The notes under the pieces: model-generated
Databases searched by the model: none
What the model saw: the letters and a program-made list of their open reading frames with translations, nothing else
What the model was told of the DNA's origin: nothing
From: an uncultured Marvinbryantia sp.
Lineage (GTDB): Bacteria > Bacillota > Clostridia > Lachnospirales > Lachnospiraceae
DNA: 64,000 bases
Assembly (NCBI GenBank): GCA_934394985.1
Contig: CAKRRF010000009.1
Coordinates: forward strand, 1 to 64,000
Reading direction: 5' to 3'
Program-made: the position numbers and the translations under genes
Shown here: piece after piece, positions 10,165 through 18,920 of the stretch
How positions within the stretch are numbered: the first letter of the stretch is position 1
How the letters are laid out: each line of letters begins with the position of its first letter

Positions 10165-11664
10165 TTACAGGCAGCTTGCGTAAGCAGCCTTTGCTCCTTC
10201 CTCACGGATCTTCTTCAGGTCAGCTACTACAGTTGCTTCCAGGTCTTTGATCTGGGTCAGATCCTGATCCCACATCTTTTCGTTGGTCAGTACAGCGTGT
10301 ACCAGCTCTTCTGCGCTGTCATTTCTGTGCTCATAGTAGAATTCCAGTGCCCAGCGGTCATCACTTACTGTGTATTCATTTCCAGCAGGACGTTTGCATA
10401 CCAGACCTGCATCTGTCAGAGACTGAATGTCATTGCTGTAGAATGCAATGTATGCTGCCAGTGACATGGTCAGGCATACAGGCAGTTCCCCTTTTTCTTT
10501 GATGTATTCCAAGAAGGACGGCATATTTCTTGCTTTCCACTTAGAAGTAGAGTTCAGGGAAATGCTCATCAGTTCATGGTTTACAAACGGGTTGTTGAAA
10601 CGGTCTGAAACTGCTGCTGCAAAGTTCAGCAGATCCTGCTTATCCAGTGGCAGAGTAGGGATAACTTCATCATACAGCATCTTGTTCATGAAACCTTTGA
10701 TCGTCTCATCCTGCATACAGTCACGTACGATATTTTCTCCAGCCAGGTAAGCACCCAGAACAAATCCGGTATGTGCACCGTTCAGGATACGTACTTTTCT
10801 TTTCTTGTATGGGCTCATATCTGGTACTACAAATACTTTATCTTCCAGTCCTGCTTTCTTGAATGGAAGTACATCATTCAGCTTTGGATCTCCTTCGATT
10901 ACCCATACACCGAATACTTCACCTACATCCAGCAGTGGGTCAGCATAACCATGTTTCTGTTCCAGTTCTGCTACTTCTTTTTCATCACGGATACGTCCTG
11001 GTACGATACGGTCAACCAGAGATCCGCAGAAAGTACATTCTTCATTTACGTATTTCTTGAATCCATCTTCCAGTCCCCACTGATCAATGTACTGATTTAC
11101 ACATTTCAGCAGTTCTTTTCCGTTGTTATCGATCAGCTCACAGGCAAGCATAATGATACCTTTTTTGCCTGCTTTATAACGATGATACAGTACCTGTGTC
11201 AGTTTTCCAGGGAAGCTGGATGCTGGCTGATCGTTCAGCTGGCAGGATGGATCGTACTGGATACCTGCTTCTGTTGTATTAGAAACAATGATTTCCAGAT
11301 CATCACTTGCTGCTACTTCCATCATCGCATCAAAATCTGCTGCTTCGTATGGGTTCAGGCAGTTCTTTACGCTGGAGATGACACGCTTAGCGTCAACCTT
11401 CTGTCCGTTTTCGCTTCCGCGAAGGTACAGTGTGTACAGACCTTCCTGTTCGTTGATCATCTTTGCAAGACCTGGAGCAATTGGCTGTACCAGACAGCAT
11501 TTACCATTCCAGTCTGCTTTTTCATTGGCAAGGTCAAACCAGTAATCTACGAATGCACGAAGGAAGTTACCTTCTCCGAACTGCATTACCTTTACCGGTG
11601 CATCTTTTAATACATATCCGTCATATCCAGACTTTTCCAGGACTTCATAATTTAACTTTTCCAT
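10165..11664 (-). CDS. uxaB: Tagaturonate reductase UxaB
   Basis: 499-residue NADH-dependent oxidoreductase of the mannitol dehydrogenase superfamily that reduces D-tagaturonate to D-altronate. The start region VKVMQFGEGNFLRAFVDYWFD carries the nucleotide-binding signature of UxaB, and KKRKVRILNGAHTGFVLGAYLAG holds the catalytic Lys region. It lies between uxaC and uxaA. The presence of uxaA rather than uxuA supports galacturonate over glucuronate use. A GGAGAAGAG site precedes the ATG. The gap to uxaC is filled by a structured repeat. Confidence 0.96.
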   Translation of the reverse strand: MEKLNYEVLEKSGYDGYVLKDAPVKVMQFGEGNFLRAFVDYWFDLANEKADWNGKCCLVQPIAPGLAKMINEQEGLYTLYLRGSENGQKVDAKRVISSVKNCLNPYEAADFDAMMEVAASDDLEIIVSNTTEAGIQYDPSCQLNDQPASSFPGKLTQVLYHRYKAGKKGIIMLACELIDNNGKELLKCVNQYIDQWGLEDGFKKYVNEECTFCGSLVDRIVPGRIRDEKEVAELEQKHGYADPLLDVGEVFGVWVIEGDPKLNDVLPFKKAGLEDKVFVVPDMSPYKKRKVRILNGAHTGFVLGAYLAGENIVRDCMQDETIKGFMNKMLYDEVIPTLPLDKQDLLNFAAAVSDRFNNPFVNHELMSISLNSTSKWKARNMPSFLEYIKEKGELPVCLTMSLAAYIAFYSNDIQSLTDAGLVCKRPAGNEYTVSDDRWALEFYYEHRNDSAEELVHAVLTNEKMWDQDLTQIKDLEATVVADLKKIREEGAKAAYASCL

Positions 11665-11703
11665 TGTTCTCTTCTCCTTTTCCTTATAATACCCTTTGAT
11701 CGA

Positions 11704-11863
11704 GTCAAGCGGATATTCGCAATCCGCTTCGCTACTTGCTCATAACCGAATAACTGCTCCGCAGTTTATCAGAAGGAGCTTGCACTCCTCCTGATACAAG
11801 CAAGTCCCCACCCACTGCTTATTGCTTTTCGCAATGGAAGCAGGGGACTTACTTGATTCGGTT
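11704..11863. repeat. 160-bp structured intergenic repeat, full copy
   Basis: The gap between uxaC and uxaB is filled by an element that abuts the uxaC stop codon. It holds nested inverted repeats: AAGCGGATA...ATCCGCTT near the left end, AGGAGCTTGCACTCCT in the middle, and a long arm pair AAGTCCCC...GGGGACTT enclosing ATTGC-TTTTC-GCAAT at 11804-11851. Its first 44 bp (11704-11747) match 38361-38404 at about 35 of 44 positions, and both copies end in TGATTCGGTT. It is therefore a dispersed, non-coding element. No open frame inside is credible. Confidence 0.75.
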
Positions 11864-13277
11864 ACACTGTTTTCAGATCGAAACCAAAATAATTTACTGC
11901 ATTGTTGAAGAAAATTCCTTTTACAATCTTCTCCAGTGCCTTGTAGTCATCCGGATATTCACCGTTTTCTACCCATCCACCGATCAGTTCGCAGAGAATG
12001 CGGCGGAAATATTCATGTCTGGTGTAAGACAGGAAACTTCTGGAGTCTGTCAGCATACCTACAAAGTTGCTGAGCAGTCCAAGATTTGCCAGAGAAATCA
12101 TCTGGTTCATCATACCTACTTTGTGATCATTGAACCACCATGCGCTGCCCTGCTGAATCTTTCCGGCAACTTCCGGTCCCTGGAAACATCCAAGAATCGT
12201 TCCGATGGATTCGTTGTCATTCGGGTTCAGAGAATACAGAATGGTCTTTGGCAATTCATCTGTAGAGCTTAATGCGTTCAGGAAGTCTGCCATCTGTGCG
12301 CTTGGTGCGTAGTTGTTAATGCAGTCAAATCCTGTATCTGGTCCCAGCTGATTATAACGGAATACGTTGTTATCACGCTTGCATCCATAATGAAGCTGCA
12401 TGATCCAGTTGCGTTTATGGTATTCTTTTCCAACTGCTGTCATGAATGCAGTCTTGAACTTCATCTCATCTTCTCTGGATACGCTGCCGCCATTCAGTCT
12501 GTCTGCGAAGATCTTTTCGATCTCTTCTTCAGAAGCAGGAGCATACATTACATATTCCAGTGCGTGGTCAGATACACAACATCCCATAGATGCGAAGAAA
12601 TCCATACGAAGAGACAGTGCTTTCATCAGGTCTTTGAAGCTCTTTACTTCTACACCGCTGACTTCGCTTAAAGTCTTCAGGTAATCCAGATATTCTGGTT
12701 TTTCCAGATTCATGGCCTTGTCAGGTCTCCATGCCGGCAGTACCTGCACATCAAAAGTCTTATCATCTGCGATGACTTTATGCCATTCCAGAGAATCAAC
12801 AGGATCGTCTGTGGTACAGATCAGTTTTACATTGGACTGCTTAATCAGATTACGTACTGTCATAGAATCTTCCTGAAGCTTCGCATTACACAGATTCCAT
12901 ACTTCTTCTGCTGTCTCACCGTTTAAATATCCTTCATAACCGAAATACTTTCTCAGTTCCAGATGACTCCAGTGATACAGTGGATTACCGATTGCTTTTT
13001 CCAGAGTTTCAGCCCATTTCTGGAACTTTTCACGGTCACTTGCACCACCGGTAATATAATATTCATCAATTCCGTTGGATCTCATCTGACGCCATTTGTA
13101 GTGATCGCCACCCAGCCATACCTGTGTGATGTTCTCAAACTTTCTGTCTTCTGCGATCTCCTTTGGATTAATATGGCAATGATAATCCAGAATCGGTGTA
13201 TTTTCTGCGAAGTCATGATACAGCTTCTGTGCTGTCGGTGTGCTCAGCAGAAAATCCTTGTCCATAAATGCTTTCAT
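11862..13277 (-). CDS. uxaC: Glucuronate/galacturonate isomerase UxaC
   Basis: 471-residue metal-dependent isomerase of the amidohydrolase superfamily that converts D-galacturonate to D-tagaturonate (and D-glucuronate to D-fructuronate). The N-terminal motif PILDYHCHINPKEIAEDRKF contains the metal-binding H-x-H. Later family signatures are ICTTDDPVDSLEWH and the C-terminal RSFLSYTRHEYFRRILCELIGGWVE (split here as family knowledge; both are visible in the translation). It is the first gene of the uxaCBA-lacI operon, with an ACAGGAGGAAC site and a strong promoter/operator upstream. Confidence 0.97.
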   Translation of the reverse strand: MKAFMDKDFLLSTPTAQKLYHDFAENTPILDYHCHINPKEIAEDRKFENITQVWLGGDHYKWRQMRSNGIDEYYITGGASDREKFQKWAETLEKAIGNPLYHWSHLELRKYFGYEGYLNGETAEEVWNLCNAKLQEDSMTVRNLIKQSNVKLICTTDDPVDSLEWHKVIADDKTFDVQVLPAWRPDKAMNLEKPEYLDYLKTLSEVSGVEVKSFKDLMKALSLRMDFFASMGCCVSDHALEYVMYAPASEEEIEKIFADRLNGGSVSREDEMKFKTAFMTAVGKEYHKRNWIMQLHYGCKRDNNVFRYNQLGPDTGFDCINNYAPSAQMADFLNALSSTDELPKTILYSLNPNDNESIGTILGCFQGPEVAGKIQQGSAWWFNDHKVGMMNQMISLANLGLLSNFVGMLTDSRSFLSYTRHEYFRRILCELIGGWVENGEYPDDYKALEKIVKGIFFNNAVNYFGFDLKTV

Positions 13278-13349
13278 GTTCTGTTCCTCCTGTGATCTTT
13301 GTAATATTTACATAGCATTTCTGCTTCATGTTCAGCATCTGTTCTATCT

Positions 13350-13441
13350 ATGTAAGTGCTTACATTTAGTCTACTATTTCTCCCATCAAATGTCAAATAG
13401 AAAGAAAAAAAATAATTACCAAAAATGTGTAAGCGCTTTCA
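13350..13441 (-). promoter_or_regulatory. uxaC promoter with LacI operator and upstream cre site
   Basis: On the minus strand a consensus -35 TTGACA (13396-13391) and a -10 TAGACT (13373-13368) are 17 bp apart. Just downstream, over the expected transcription start, lies the LacI-type palindrome ATGTAAGTGCTTACAT (13350-13365, plus-strand reading). Upstream of the -35, TGTAAGCGCTTTCA at 13428-13441 fits the catabolite-responsive element consensus TGWAANCGNTNWCA exactly. The layout suggests induction by the uronate pathway and control by CcpA. Confidence 0.8.
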
Positions 13442-13464
13442 TGAAAAATACACAAAAGCGTATT

Positions 13465-13535
13465 GAAAAAAAACTGCCGCAGGCAGTGGATATCAGATTA
13501 CATCACGTATCTTTCTCCTCTGCTCTGCGGCAGTT
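13465..13535 (-). terminator. Terminator of the kdgA-kdgK operon
   Basis: Reading the minus strand after kdgK, CTGCCGCAG (13533-13525) pairs with CTGCGGCAG (13482-13474) and is followed by a T-run (13473-13465). The loop is about 40 nt and holds a further short pairing. It separates kdgK from the uxaC promoter. Confidence 0.75.
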
Positions 13536-13553
13536 CTCTATGATTCAGTTTTT

Positions 13554-14651
13554 TTATCTCTGTACTCTTGCGCCAGCTCCGCCCATAATAGCTTCTACTT
13601 CTTTCTTGCTTGCCATTGTGGTATCACCAGGTGTGGTCATAGCAAGTGCGCCATGTGCTGCACCATAGTTTACAGCCAGTTCAGCGTTCTCTGTAGTCAT
13701 CAGTCCGTATACCAGACCTGATGCGAAAGAGTCTCCACCACCTACACGGTCCATGATTTCCAGTCCCTTGTAGTCTTTTGCTTTGTAGATTTCTCCATCT
13801 GCCCAGCAGATTGCGCTCCAGTCATTTACAGTAGCAGTCTTAACTGTACGAAGTGTAGTTGCAACTGCTTTGAAGTTCGGATATGTCTTTGCTGCTTCGT
13901 TGATCATCTTCTTGTAACCTTCCAGATTCAGTTCTTTCAGGTTTGCATCATTTCCTTCGATCTCAAATCCAAGGCATGCAGTAAAGTCTTCTTCGTTACC
14001 GATCATAACGTCAACGTATTTTGCAATTTCTTTATTTACTTCCTGAGCCTTAGCCTGTCCTCCGATAGCGCTCCACATGGATGGACGGTAGTTCAGGTCG
14101 TAAGATACGATGGTTCCGTATTTCTTTGCAGTCTTGATTGCAGCCAGAACGGTCTCACATGTCTGCTCAGAAATAGCAGCGTAGATTCCGCCTGTGTGCA
14201 GCCAGCGAACTCCCAGTTCACCGAAGATGTAATCGAAATCGAAATCTTCCGGTGTAGCTTTGGAGATAGCAGTGTTCGCACGGTCAGAGCATCCTACTGC
14301 TCCACGGATACCAAATCCTCTTTCTGTGAAGTTGATACCGTTTCTGCAGATTCTTCCGATACCGTCTGTAGGCATCCATTTGATCAGGGATGTATCTACA
14401 CCACCCTGGCAGATGAAGTCTTCCATCAGCATACCTACTTCGTTGTTAGCAAATGCTGTGATCACTGCAGTATCCATCTTGAAACATTTTCTTAAACCAC
14501 GGATTACGTTATATTCTCCGCCGCCTTCCCATGCACGGAAAGATCTTGCTGTACGGATTCTTCCTTCGCCCGGATCAAGACGAAGCATTACTTCTCCAAG
14601 AGAAACTGCGTCAAACTTACATTCGCTTTTTGGTCTTACATTTAAATTCAT
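13554..14651 (-). CDS. kdgK: 2-keto-3-deoxygluconate kinase KdgK
   Basis: 365-residue PfkB-family sugar kinase that phosphorylates 2-keto-3-deoxygluconate to KDPG. The N-terminus has the substrate region VSLGEVMLRLDPG...EGGGEYNVIRGLRK. The C-terminal ATP site and catalytic Asp are in GLEIMDRVGGGDSFASGLVYGL, with the anion-hole GGGD typical of the family. It follows kdgA by 37 nt and has an AGGAGAAAAG site. The role is assigned from the family plus its place between kdgA and uxaC; related PfkB kinases (fructokinase and others) look alike, but the context is strong. Confidence 0.93.
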   Translation of the reverse strand: MNLNVRPKSECKFDAVSLGEVMLRLDPGEGRIRTARSFRAWEGGGEYNVIRGLRKCFKMDTAVITAFANNEVGMLMEDFICQGGVDTSLIKWMPTDGIGRICRNGINFTERGFGIRGAVGCSDRANTAISKATPEDFDFDYIFGELGVRWLHTGGIYAAISEQTCETVLAAIKTAKKYGTIVSYDLNYRPSMWSAIGGQAKAQEVNKEIAKYVDVMIGNEEDFTACLGFEIEGNDANLKELNLEGYKKMINEAAKTYPNFKAVATTLRTVKTATVNDWSAICWADGEIYKAKDYKGLEIMDRVGGGDSFASGLVYGLMTTENAELAVNYGAAHGALAMTTPGDTTMASKKEVEAIMGGAGARVQR

Positions 14652-14688
14652 TCTTCTTTTCTCCTAATTAAAATTTATTTAAAAATGA

Positions 14689-15324
14689 TTATCCTCTGAT
14701 CTCTTTTGCCAGCTCAACAGCTTCTTTTGCCATCTGCGCAATCTTGTCAAACTCGCCTGCTTTTACCAGATCACCTTTTACCATCCAGCTTCCGCCACAG
14801 CAAAGGATCTTGTCACAGCTTAAGTAATCTTTCAGGTTCTTTAAGCTGACACCGCCTGTCGGCATGAATTTTAATGTAGTATATGGTGCTGCCATTGCTT
14901 TAATTGTAGCAACTCCACCGAACTGTTCTGCAGGGAAGAATTTTACAACCTTCAGTCCTCTCTTCACAGCCTGTGCTGCTTCGGAAGGAGTAATGATACC
15001 AGGGAAGATCGGGATCTGCTTTTCGATACAGTAATCTACTACTTCCGGATCAAATCCAGGGCTAACGATAAATTTTGCTCCTGCATTTACTGCTCTGTCA
15101 ACCTGTTCAATGGTCAGAACTGTGCCTGCTCCAACTAACATATCCGGATATTTCTGTGCCATGATACGGATGGATTCTTCTGCTGCGTCTGTACGGAATG
15201 TTACCTCTGCACAAGGAAGTCCGCCTTTTACCAGTGCATCTGCCAGTGGCTCTGCATCCTTTACATCATTCAATACTACTACTGGTACGACACCCAGTGC
15301 TGCAAACTGTTCTGCAATACTCAT
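14689..15324 (-). CDS. kdgA: KDPG/KHG aldolase KdgA
   Basis: 211-residue class I aldolase that splits 2-keto-3-deoxy-6-phosphogluconate into pyruvate and glyceraldehyde 3-phosphate, the last step of uronate breakdown. Visible signatures are the catalytic Glu in CAEVTFRTDAAEESIR, GAGTVLTIEQVDRAVNAGAKFIVSPG, and the Schiff-base Lys in VVKFFPAEQFGG. I use MSIAEQFAALG at 15324 as the start because AAAGGAGAG precedes it; a 28-codon extension reaches back toward the promoter and lacks homology. First gene of kdgA-kdgK. Confidence 0.96.
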   Translation of the reverse strand: MSIAEQFAALGVVPVVVLNDVKDAEPLADALVKGGLPCAEVTFRTDAAEESIRIMAQKYPDMLVGAGTVLTIEQVDRAVNAGAKFIVSPGFDPEVVDYCIEKQIPIFPGIITPSEAAQAVKRGLKVVKFFPAEQFGGVATIKAMAAPYTTLKFMPTGGVSLKNLKDYLSCDKILCCGGSWMVKGDLVKAGEFDKIAQMAKEAVELAKEIRG

Positions 15325-15709
15325 TTTCTTTCTCTCCTTTTTATTTGCTGTCCCCAAAAAATCGAATTTCAGAGACGTGTCATATTTTCGTAACTGTTCT
15401 GTCCTCACTGTGAAAGTACGGAACAGATACGATGTCCTACAAATTTACTATACACTGAAACATGTGGTAAATCAAACCCTAAAATCCGGCAATTTCGTAC
15501 TATTTTACATACATAATTATGCATTTAGGCTATGATTCATCAATATTGTAAGTGCTTACATTTATAAGTCTACACTGTCCATCCACAAATGTCAAATATA
15601 TCTTCGTGAAAAGATTGCCAAATTTCATATTCTACTTTCATTTATATTATACAAAAACGGCAAAAAAGGCCACTCCACTTTTGTGAAATAGCCTTTCTTA
15701 TATTTTCTC
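15325..15709 (-). promoter_or_regulatory. kdgA control region with promoter and LacI operator
   Basis: This gene-free gap of 385 nt contains, on the minus strand, a -35 TTGACA (15595-15590) and a -10 TAGACT (15572-15567) 17 bp apart, then the palindrome TGTAAGTGCTTACA (15547-15560) over the expected start. The layout, including the TTGACATTTG context and the distance from -10 to operator, closely copies the uxaC promoter, so both operons probably answer to the same LacI protein. Between 15325 and 15540 I see a long leader with no further clear element. The TRAP-operon terminator is at the left edge of the neighbouring gene (15662-15700). Confidence 0.8.
15662..15700 (-). terminator. Terminator of the first TRAP transporter operon
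   Basis: After the dctM-like gene the minus strand reads AAGGC-TATTTCAC-AAAA-GTGGAGTG-GCCTT followed by TTTTGCC; the hairpin occupies 15668-15693. Confidence 0.75.
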
Positions 15710-17014
15710 TTAACCTGCCATAACTGGCATGATCATATTTGTAATTGTCATGGTAAATGCCGGCCAGTAGGTAACGATTGCCAGAACAGCAAGCATTACT
15801 GCGAAGAATGGCAGCAAGGTCTTTCCAAGACGTTCAATCGGTACCTTTGAAATAGCAGAACCAATGAACAGGGTGGATCCTACAGGAGGAGTTACCAGAC
15901 CAATACCAAGGTTCAGGATCATGATACATCCAAACTGAACCGGGTCTACGCCGATCTGCTGTGCGATTGGGAGCAAAATCGGTGTAAGAAGAAGGATATT
16001 ACAGCTCATATCCATCATAGTACCAAAGATCAGCATGATGATATTCATCAGCAGAAGAATCAGATACTTGTTATCTGTGATACCAAGGATTGCATCTGAA
16101 ATGATCTGAGGTACTTTTAAGTATGTCAGACACCAGGAGAACGCACTGGAAGTAGCAATCAGAATCAGAACAATTGCCAGTGTATTTAAAGCACGTTCCA
16201 GAACCTGCCAGAAACCTTTCAGAGTCAGTTTCTTATAGATAAATGCTCCACAGATGATAGCCCATACAACGGCGATCGCTGCAGATTCTGTTGCAGTAAA
16301 GATACCGGCAACTACGCCTACTACTACGATCAAGACAGTCATCAGACCCCAGATGGCACTGATAAAGCTCTTAATACAATGTTTCAGGTTAAATGCATCT
16401 CCCTTTGGATACTGTTTCTTTACAGAAATAACATAACTGTAAATCATCAGTGCAAGTCCAAGAAGAATACCAGGCATATAACCTGCAATGAACAGACGTC
16501 CTACAGATACACTTCCTGCAACGGTTGCATAAATAACCATATTGTGGCTAGGCGGGATCAGGATACCCTGTACGGAAGATGTCATCGTTACGTTTGCTGA
16601 AAAGTCATCATCATATCCCTGGTCGATCATCATAGGGATCAGGATCGTACCAAGAGATGCACAGTCTGCTGCGGAAGATCCGGAGATACCACCGAAGAAC
16701 ATGGAAGCCACGATATTAACCATTGCCAGACCACCACGCATCCATCCAACCAGTGCATTAGATAAATCGATCAGCTTATCCGATATACCGCCTTCCCCCA
16801 TTAGCTCACCGGCCAGGATGAAGAATGGAACAGCCATCAGAGAGAAACTAAATACACCTTTTACCATCAGCTGAACGACCTGCTGAAGATTCAGCTGCAT
16901 ATAAATCATACCTACTACAGATGCAATACCGATTGCATATGCAATTGGAAAACTAAGTGCAATAAACAGGAAAAACAATACAATTAAAATGATAATAGCG
17001 GTTGTTTCATTCAT
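15710..17014 (-). CDS. TRAP transporter large permease (DctM-like)
   Basis: 434-residue polytopic membrane protein of the DctM family, the large subunit that moves the substrate using a Na+ gradient. It shows the repeated hydrophobic helices and conserved loops VPFFILAGELMGEGGISDKLIDL, GGISGSSAADCASLGTILIP and GLVTPPVGSTLFIGSAISKV. The start codon overlaps the dctQ stop (TAATG at 17014), so the two are translationally coupled. Given its position beside uxa and kdg genes, a hexuronate such as galacturonate is the likely cargo; this is inference. Confidence 0.95.
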   Translation of the reverse strand: MNETTAIIILIVLFFLFIALSFPIAYAIGIASVVGMIYMQLNLQQVVQLMVKGVFSFSLMAVPFFILAGELMGEGGISDKLIDLSNALVGWMRGGLAMVNIVASMFFGGISGSSAADCASLGTILIPMMIDQGYDDDFSANVTMTSSVQGILIPPSHNMVIYATVAGSVSVGRLFIAGYMPGILLGLALMIYSYVISVKKQYPKGDAFNLKHCIKSFISAIWGLMTVLIVVVGVVAGIFTATESAAIAVVWAIICGAFIYKKLTLKGFWQVLERALNTLAIVLILIATSSAFSWCLTYLKVPQIISDAILGITDNKYLILLLMNIIMLIFGTMMDMSCNILLLTPILLPIAQQIGVDPVQFGCIMILNLGIGLVTPPVGSTLFIGSAISKVPIERLGKTLLPFFAVMLAVLAIVTYWPAFTMTITNMIMPVMAG

Positions 17015-17565
17015 TACTTTTCAACCTCCTGATCTAAAACTTCAGGTGGATTCACCTTATAATCATAGTATCCTTTTACCGGATACTTCATCATCTTCAT
17101 AATAAACAGAAAAAACAGCTCACTCTGCATCAGAAGCATGCAGACGCCTGCAACAGGAACTGATGCGTACAGCCATGCTTTTGCAATCGGAATACCGGAA
17201 AGTAAACTTTTTGACATCAGCTGTGTAAACTGTGCACCATAAACGATCATAAATAAACTGAACAGGAAGATACAAATTTCACTAAGTCCGTGTAAAACAC
17301 CCATAACCTTTTCGCGCATGTGGGATGGGAATACATACTGAATCATAACTACTCTCAGATGCTTATCTGTACGAATTGCAAGACTGGCACTGATCATTGC
17401 CATATAAACCATGCAAAGCAGGATAGACTGCTCACCCCAGCGAGGAGTCTTACTCATTACGAAACGCATAAATACAACGTAAGCTGTAATACAGATGGAA
17501 GCAATAAAGATCAGTTTACAAAATGTCATGAATATCCAGTAAATGGTATCATAAAATTTTCTCAT
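17014..17565 (-). CDS. TRAP transporter small permease (DctQ-like)
   Basis: 183-residue protein with four hydrophobic segments and the family region SKTPRWGEQSILLCMVYMAMISASLAIRTDKHLRV. DctQ subunits pair with DctM to form the permease. An AGAAAGGAAAAG site precedes the ATG at 17565. It lies 146 nt downstream of the binding-protein gene, and that gap holds a long hairpin. Confidence 0.93.
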   Translation of the reverse strand: MRKFYDTIYWIFMTFCKLIFIASICITAYVVFMRFVMSKTPRWGEQSILLCMVYMAMISASLAIRTDKHLRVVMIQYVFPSHMREKVMGVLHGLSEICIFLFSLFMIVYGAQFTQLMSKSLLSGIPIAKAWLYASVPVAGVCMLLMQSELFFLFIMKMMKYPVKGYYDYKVNPPEVLDQEVEK

Positions 17566-17596
17566 AATCTTTTCCTTTCTACTTTAACCCATAAAC

Positions 17597-17670
17597 AGGG
17601 GAAGAGAATCCTGTCTGAGGCTGTATCAGATTGGAGACTGACTCCCATCTGATGTCACTTCTCTTCCCCT
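17597..17670 (-). promoter_or_regulatory. Long intercistronic hairpin between dctP and dctQ
   Basis: AGGGGAAGAGAA at 17597-17608 pairs with the complementary TTCTCTTCCCCT ending at 17670; ATCAGAT and ATCTGAT form an inner stem. No clean T-run follows, so this looks like an RNA stability or partial-readthrough element. It would leave more binding-protein message than permease message. A similar hairpin lies at the same place in the second TRAP operon (48589-48618). Confidence 0.65.
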
Positions 17671-17711
17671 TTATCACTGATTCAAATTTCAGATATCAAA
17701 CAATATCAGAA

Positions 17712-18719
17712 TTACTGCTGAAGATCCTGGATCTGCTGAAGTTCATCTTCCAGGCCTTCTGTGTACTGAGCCCATACAGGCTGGCAAGCTTCCTGAGCTG
17801 CTGCAAGGTCTTCTGCCGGTACGTCGATGATAGTAACGCCTTTTTCTTCCAGACCTTTTCTCAGTTCTGCTTCTTCCGCTTCGATCTGTTCTTTGTTCCA
17901 TTCAGAAGCTTTCTTTCCAGCTTCTCTGAGGATTGCCTGATCTTCTTCACTTAACTGATTCCATTTTGCTTCTGCCATAAGGATGATTCCAGGGCTGAAT
18001 GTATGTCCATCAAGCAGGTAGTAAGGAGCTACTTCATAGAATTTGTTGCTGTCATATCCTGGGTATCCGTTTTCTCCACCGTCAACGACGCCTGTCTGGA
18101 TGGAGCTGTAAAGTTCGCTGTATGCGATAGGTGTAGGTTCTGCACCAAGAGCTGTCATGGTATCCATCATCAGAGTAGTCTCTGGTACACGGATCTTTTT
18201 GCCCTTCAGGTCAGCAATGCTGGAAATTTCCATAGAAGTAAATGTATTACGTGCGCCTTCATCTGTGTATGTAATACCAACCATACCGGCACCTACTTCA
18301 ACACCTTCGTCCATGAATGCCTGTCCGATTTCTTCGGAATCAAGTACTTTCCACATATTGTCACGGCTTGTGAAGATATATGGAAGACCGAACATGTTCA
18401 GTTTTCTGAAACCATAGTCAGACAGAGAGTTTGTATTTCCTCTGTAGAAGTCAACTGTTCCGCCACCCATCTGAAGAGCATTCAGACATTCAACTTCCTG
18501 TCCCAGTGTAGCTGCTGTGTAAACTTCGATCTCAATACGTCCTTCTGATAATTCATTTACGTATTCTGCAAACTTATAACCAACTCTGGCGTTGATGTTG
18601 TCATCACTGTTAAGTTCCGCATACTTAAATGTCATCTCCGGTTCTGCTGCCATTGCACTGATTGCACCCATGGATAAAAGTGTTCCAAATGCCAGTGCTG
18701 TAACTACTGCCTTTTTCAT
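17712..18719 (-). CDS. TRAP transporter substrate-binding protein (DctP-like), uronate candidate
   Basis: 335-residue secreted solute receptor. Residues 1-24 are a signal peptide ending AISAMA|AE, with no lipobox Cys. The mature part shows DctP-family landmarks: ATLGQEVECLNALQMG, the ligand-carboxylate Arg region LKGKKIRVPETTLMMDTMTALGAEPTPIAYSELYSSIQTGVVDGGENG, and SEEDQAILREA. It is the first gene of its operon, in the usual order dctP-dctQ-dctM. The neighbourhood suggests it captures galacturonate or glucuronate. How a protein without a lipid anchor is kept at a Gram-positive surface is unclear. Confidence 0.93.
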   Translation of the reverse strand: MKKAVVTALAFGTLLSMGAISAMAAEPEMTFKYAELNSDDNINARVGYKFAEYVNELSEGRIEIEVYTAATLGQEVECLNALQMGGGTVDFYRGNTNSLSDYGFRKLNMFGLPYIFTSRDNMWKVLDSEEIGQAFMDEGVEVGAGMVGITYTDEGARNTFTSMEISSIADLKGKKIRVPETTLMMDTMTALGAEPTPIAYSELYSSIQTGVVDGGENGYPGYDSNKFYEVAPYYLLDGHTFSPGIILMAEAKWNQLSEEDQAILREAGKKASEWNKEQIEAEEAELRKGLEEKGVTIIDVPAEDLAAAQEACQPVWAQYTEGLEDELQQIQDLQQ

Positions 18720-18758
18720 TTCTCATACCTCACTTCTTCTTTTTTATTTTTTTATAAT

Positions 18759-18782
18759 AAAACAATATTATTATATTGTTTT
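18759..18782. promoter_or_regulatory. 24-bp palindrome upstream of dctP
   Basis: AAAACAATAT (18759-18768) and ATATTGTTTT (18773-18782) form a perfect inverted repeat around TATT. On the minus strand it contains TATAAT, so it may overlap the -10 of dctP and act as an operator. It differs from the TGTAAGTGCTTACA sites of uxaC and kdgA, so a separate regulator may control the transporter. Confidence 0.5.
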
Positions 18783-18855
18783 TTATCATATTTATTGATA
18801 AACTCCGCAGTTTTTTCTCTTTCTATTGTCTTTTTTGATAAAATATTTTTTCTTG

Positions 18856-18884
18856 TTTACCTTTTTTTTAACGTCTATTATAAT
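18856..18884 (+). promoter_or_regulatory. Promoter of the YcxB-like gene
   Basis: A -10 TATAAT (18879-18884) lies 17 bp after a moderate -35 TTTACC (18856-18861), about 36 nt upstream of the start codon. Confidence 0.55.
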
Positions 18885-18920
18885 AATGGAGATGTAAAAA
18901 AATACGTAAAGGAGAAAATT

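Noticed and set aside
10771..11610. 279-residue antisense frame inside uxaB
   Set aside because: Composition rich in Phe, Tyr and Cys, typical of antisense reading of a coding gene; uxaB is certain.
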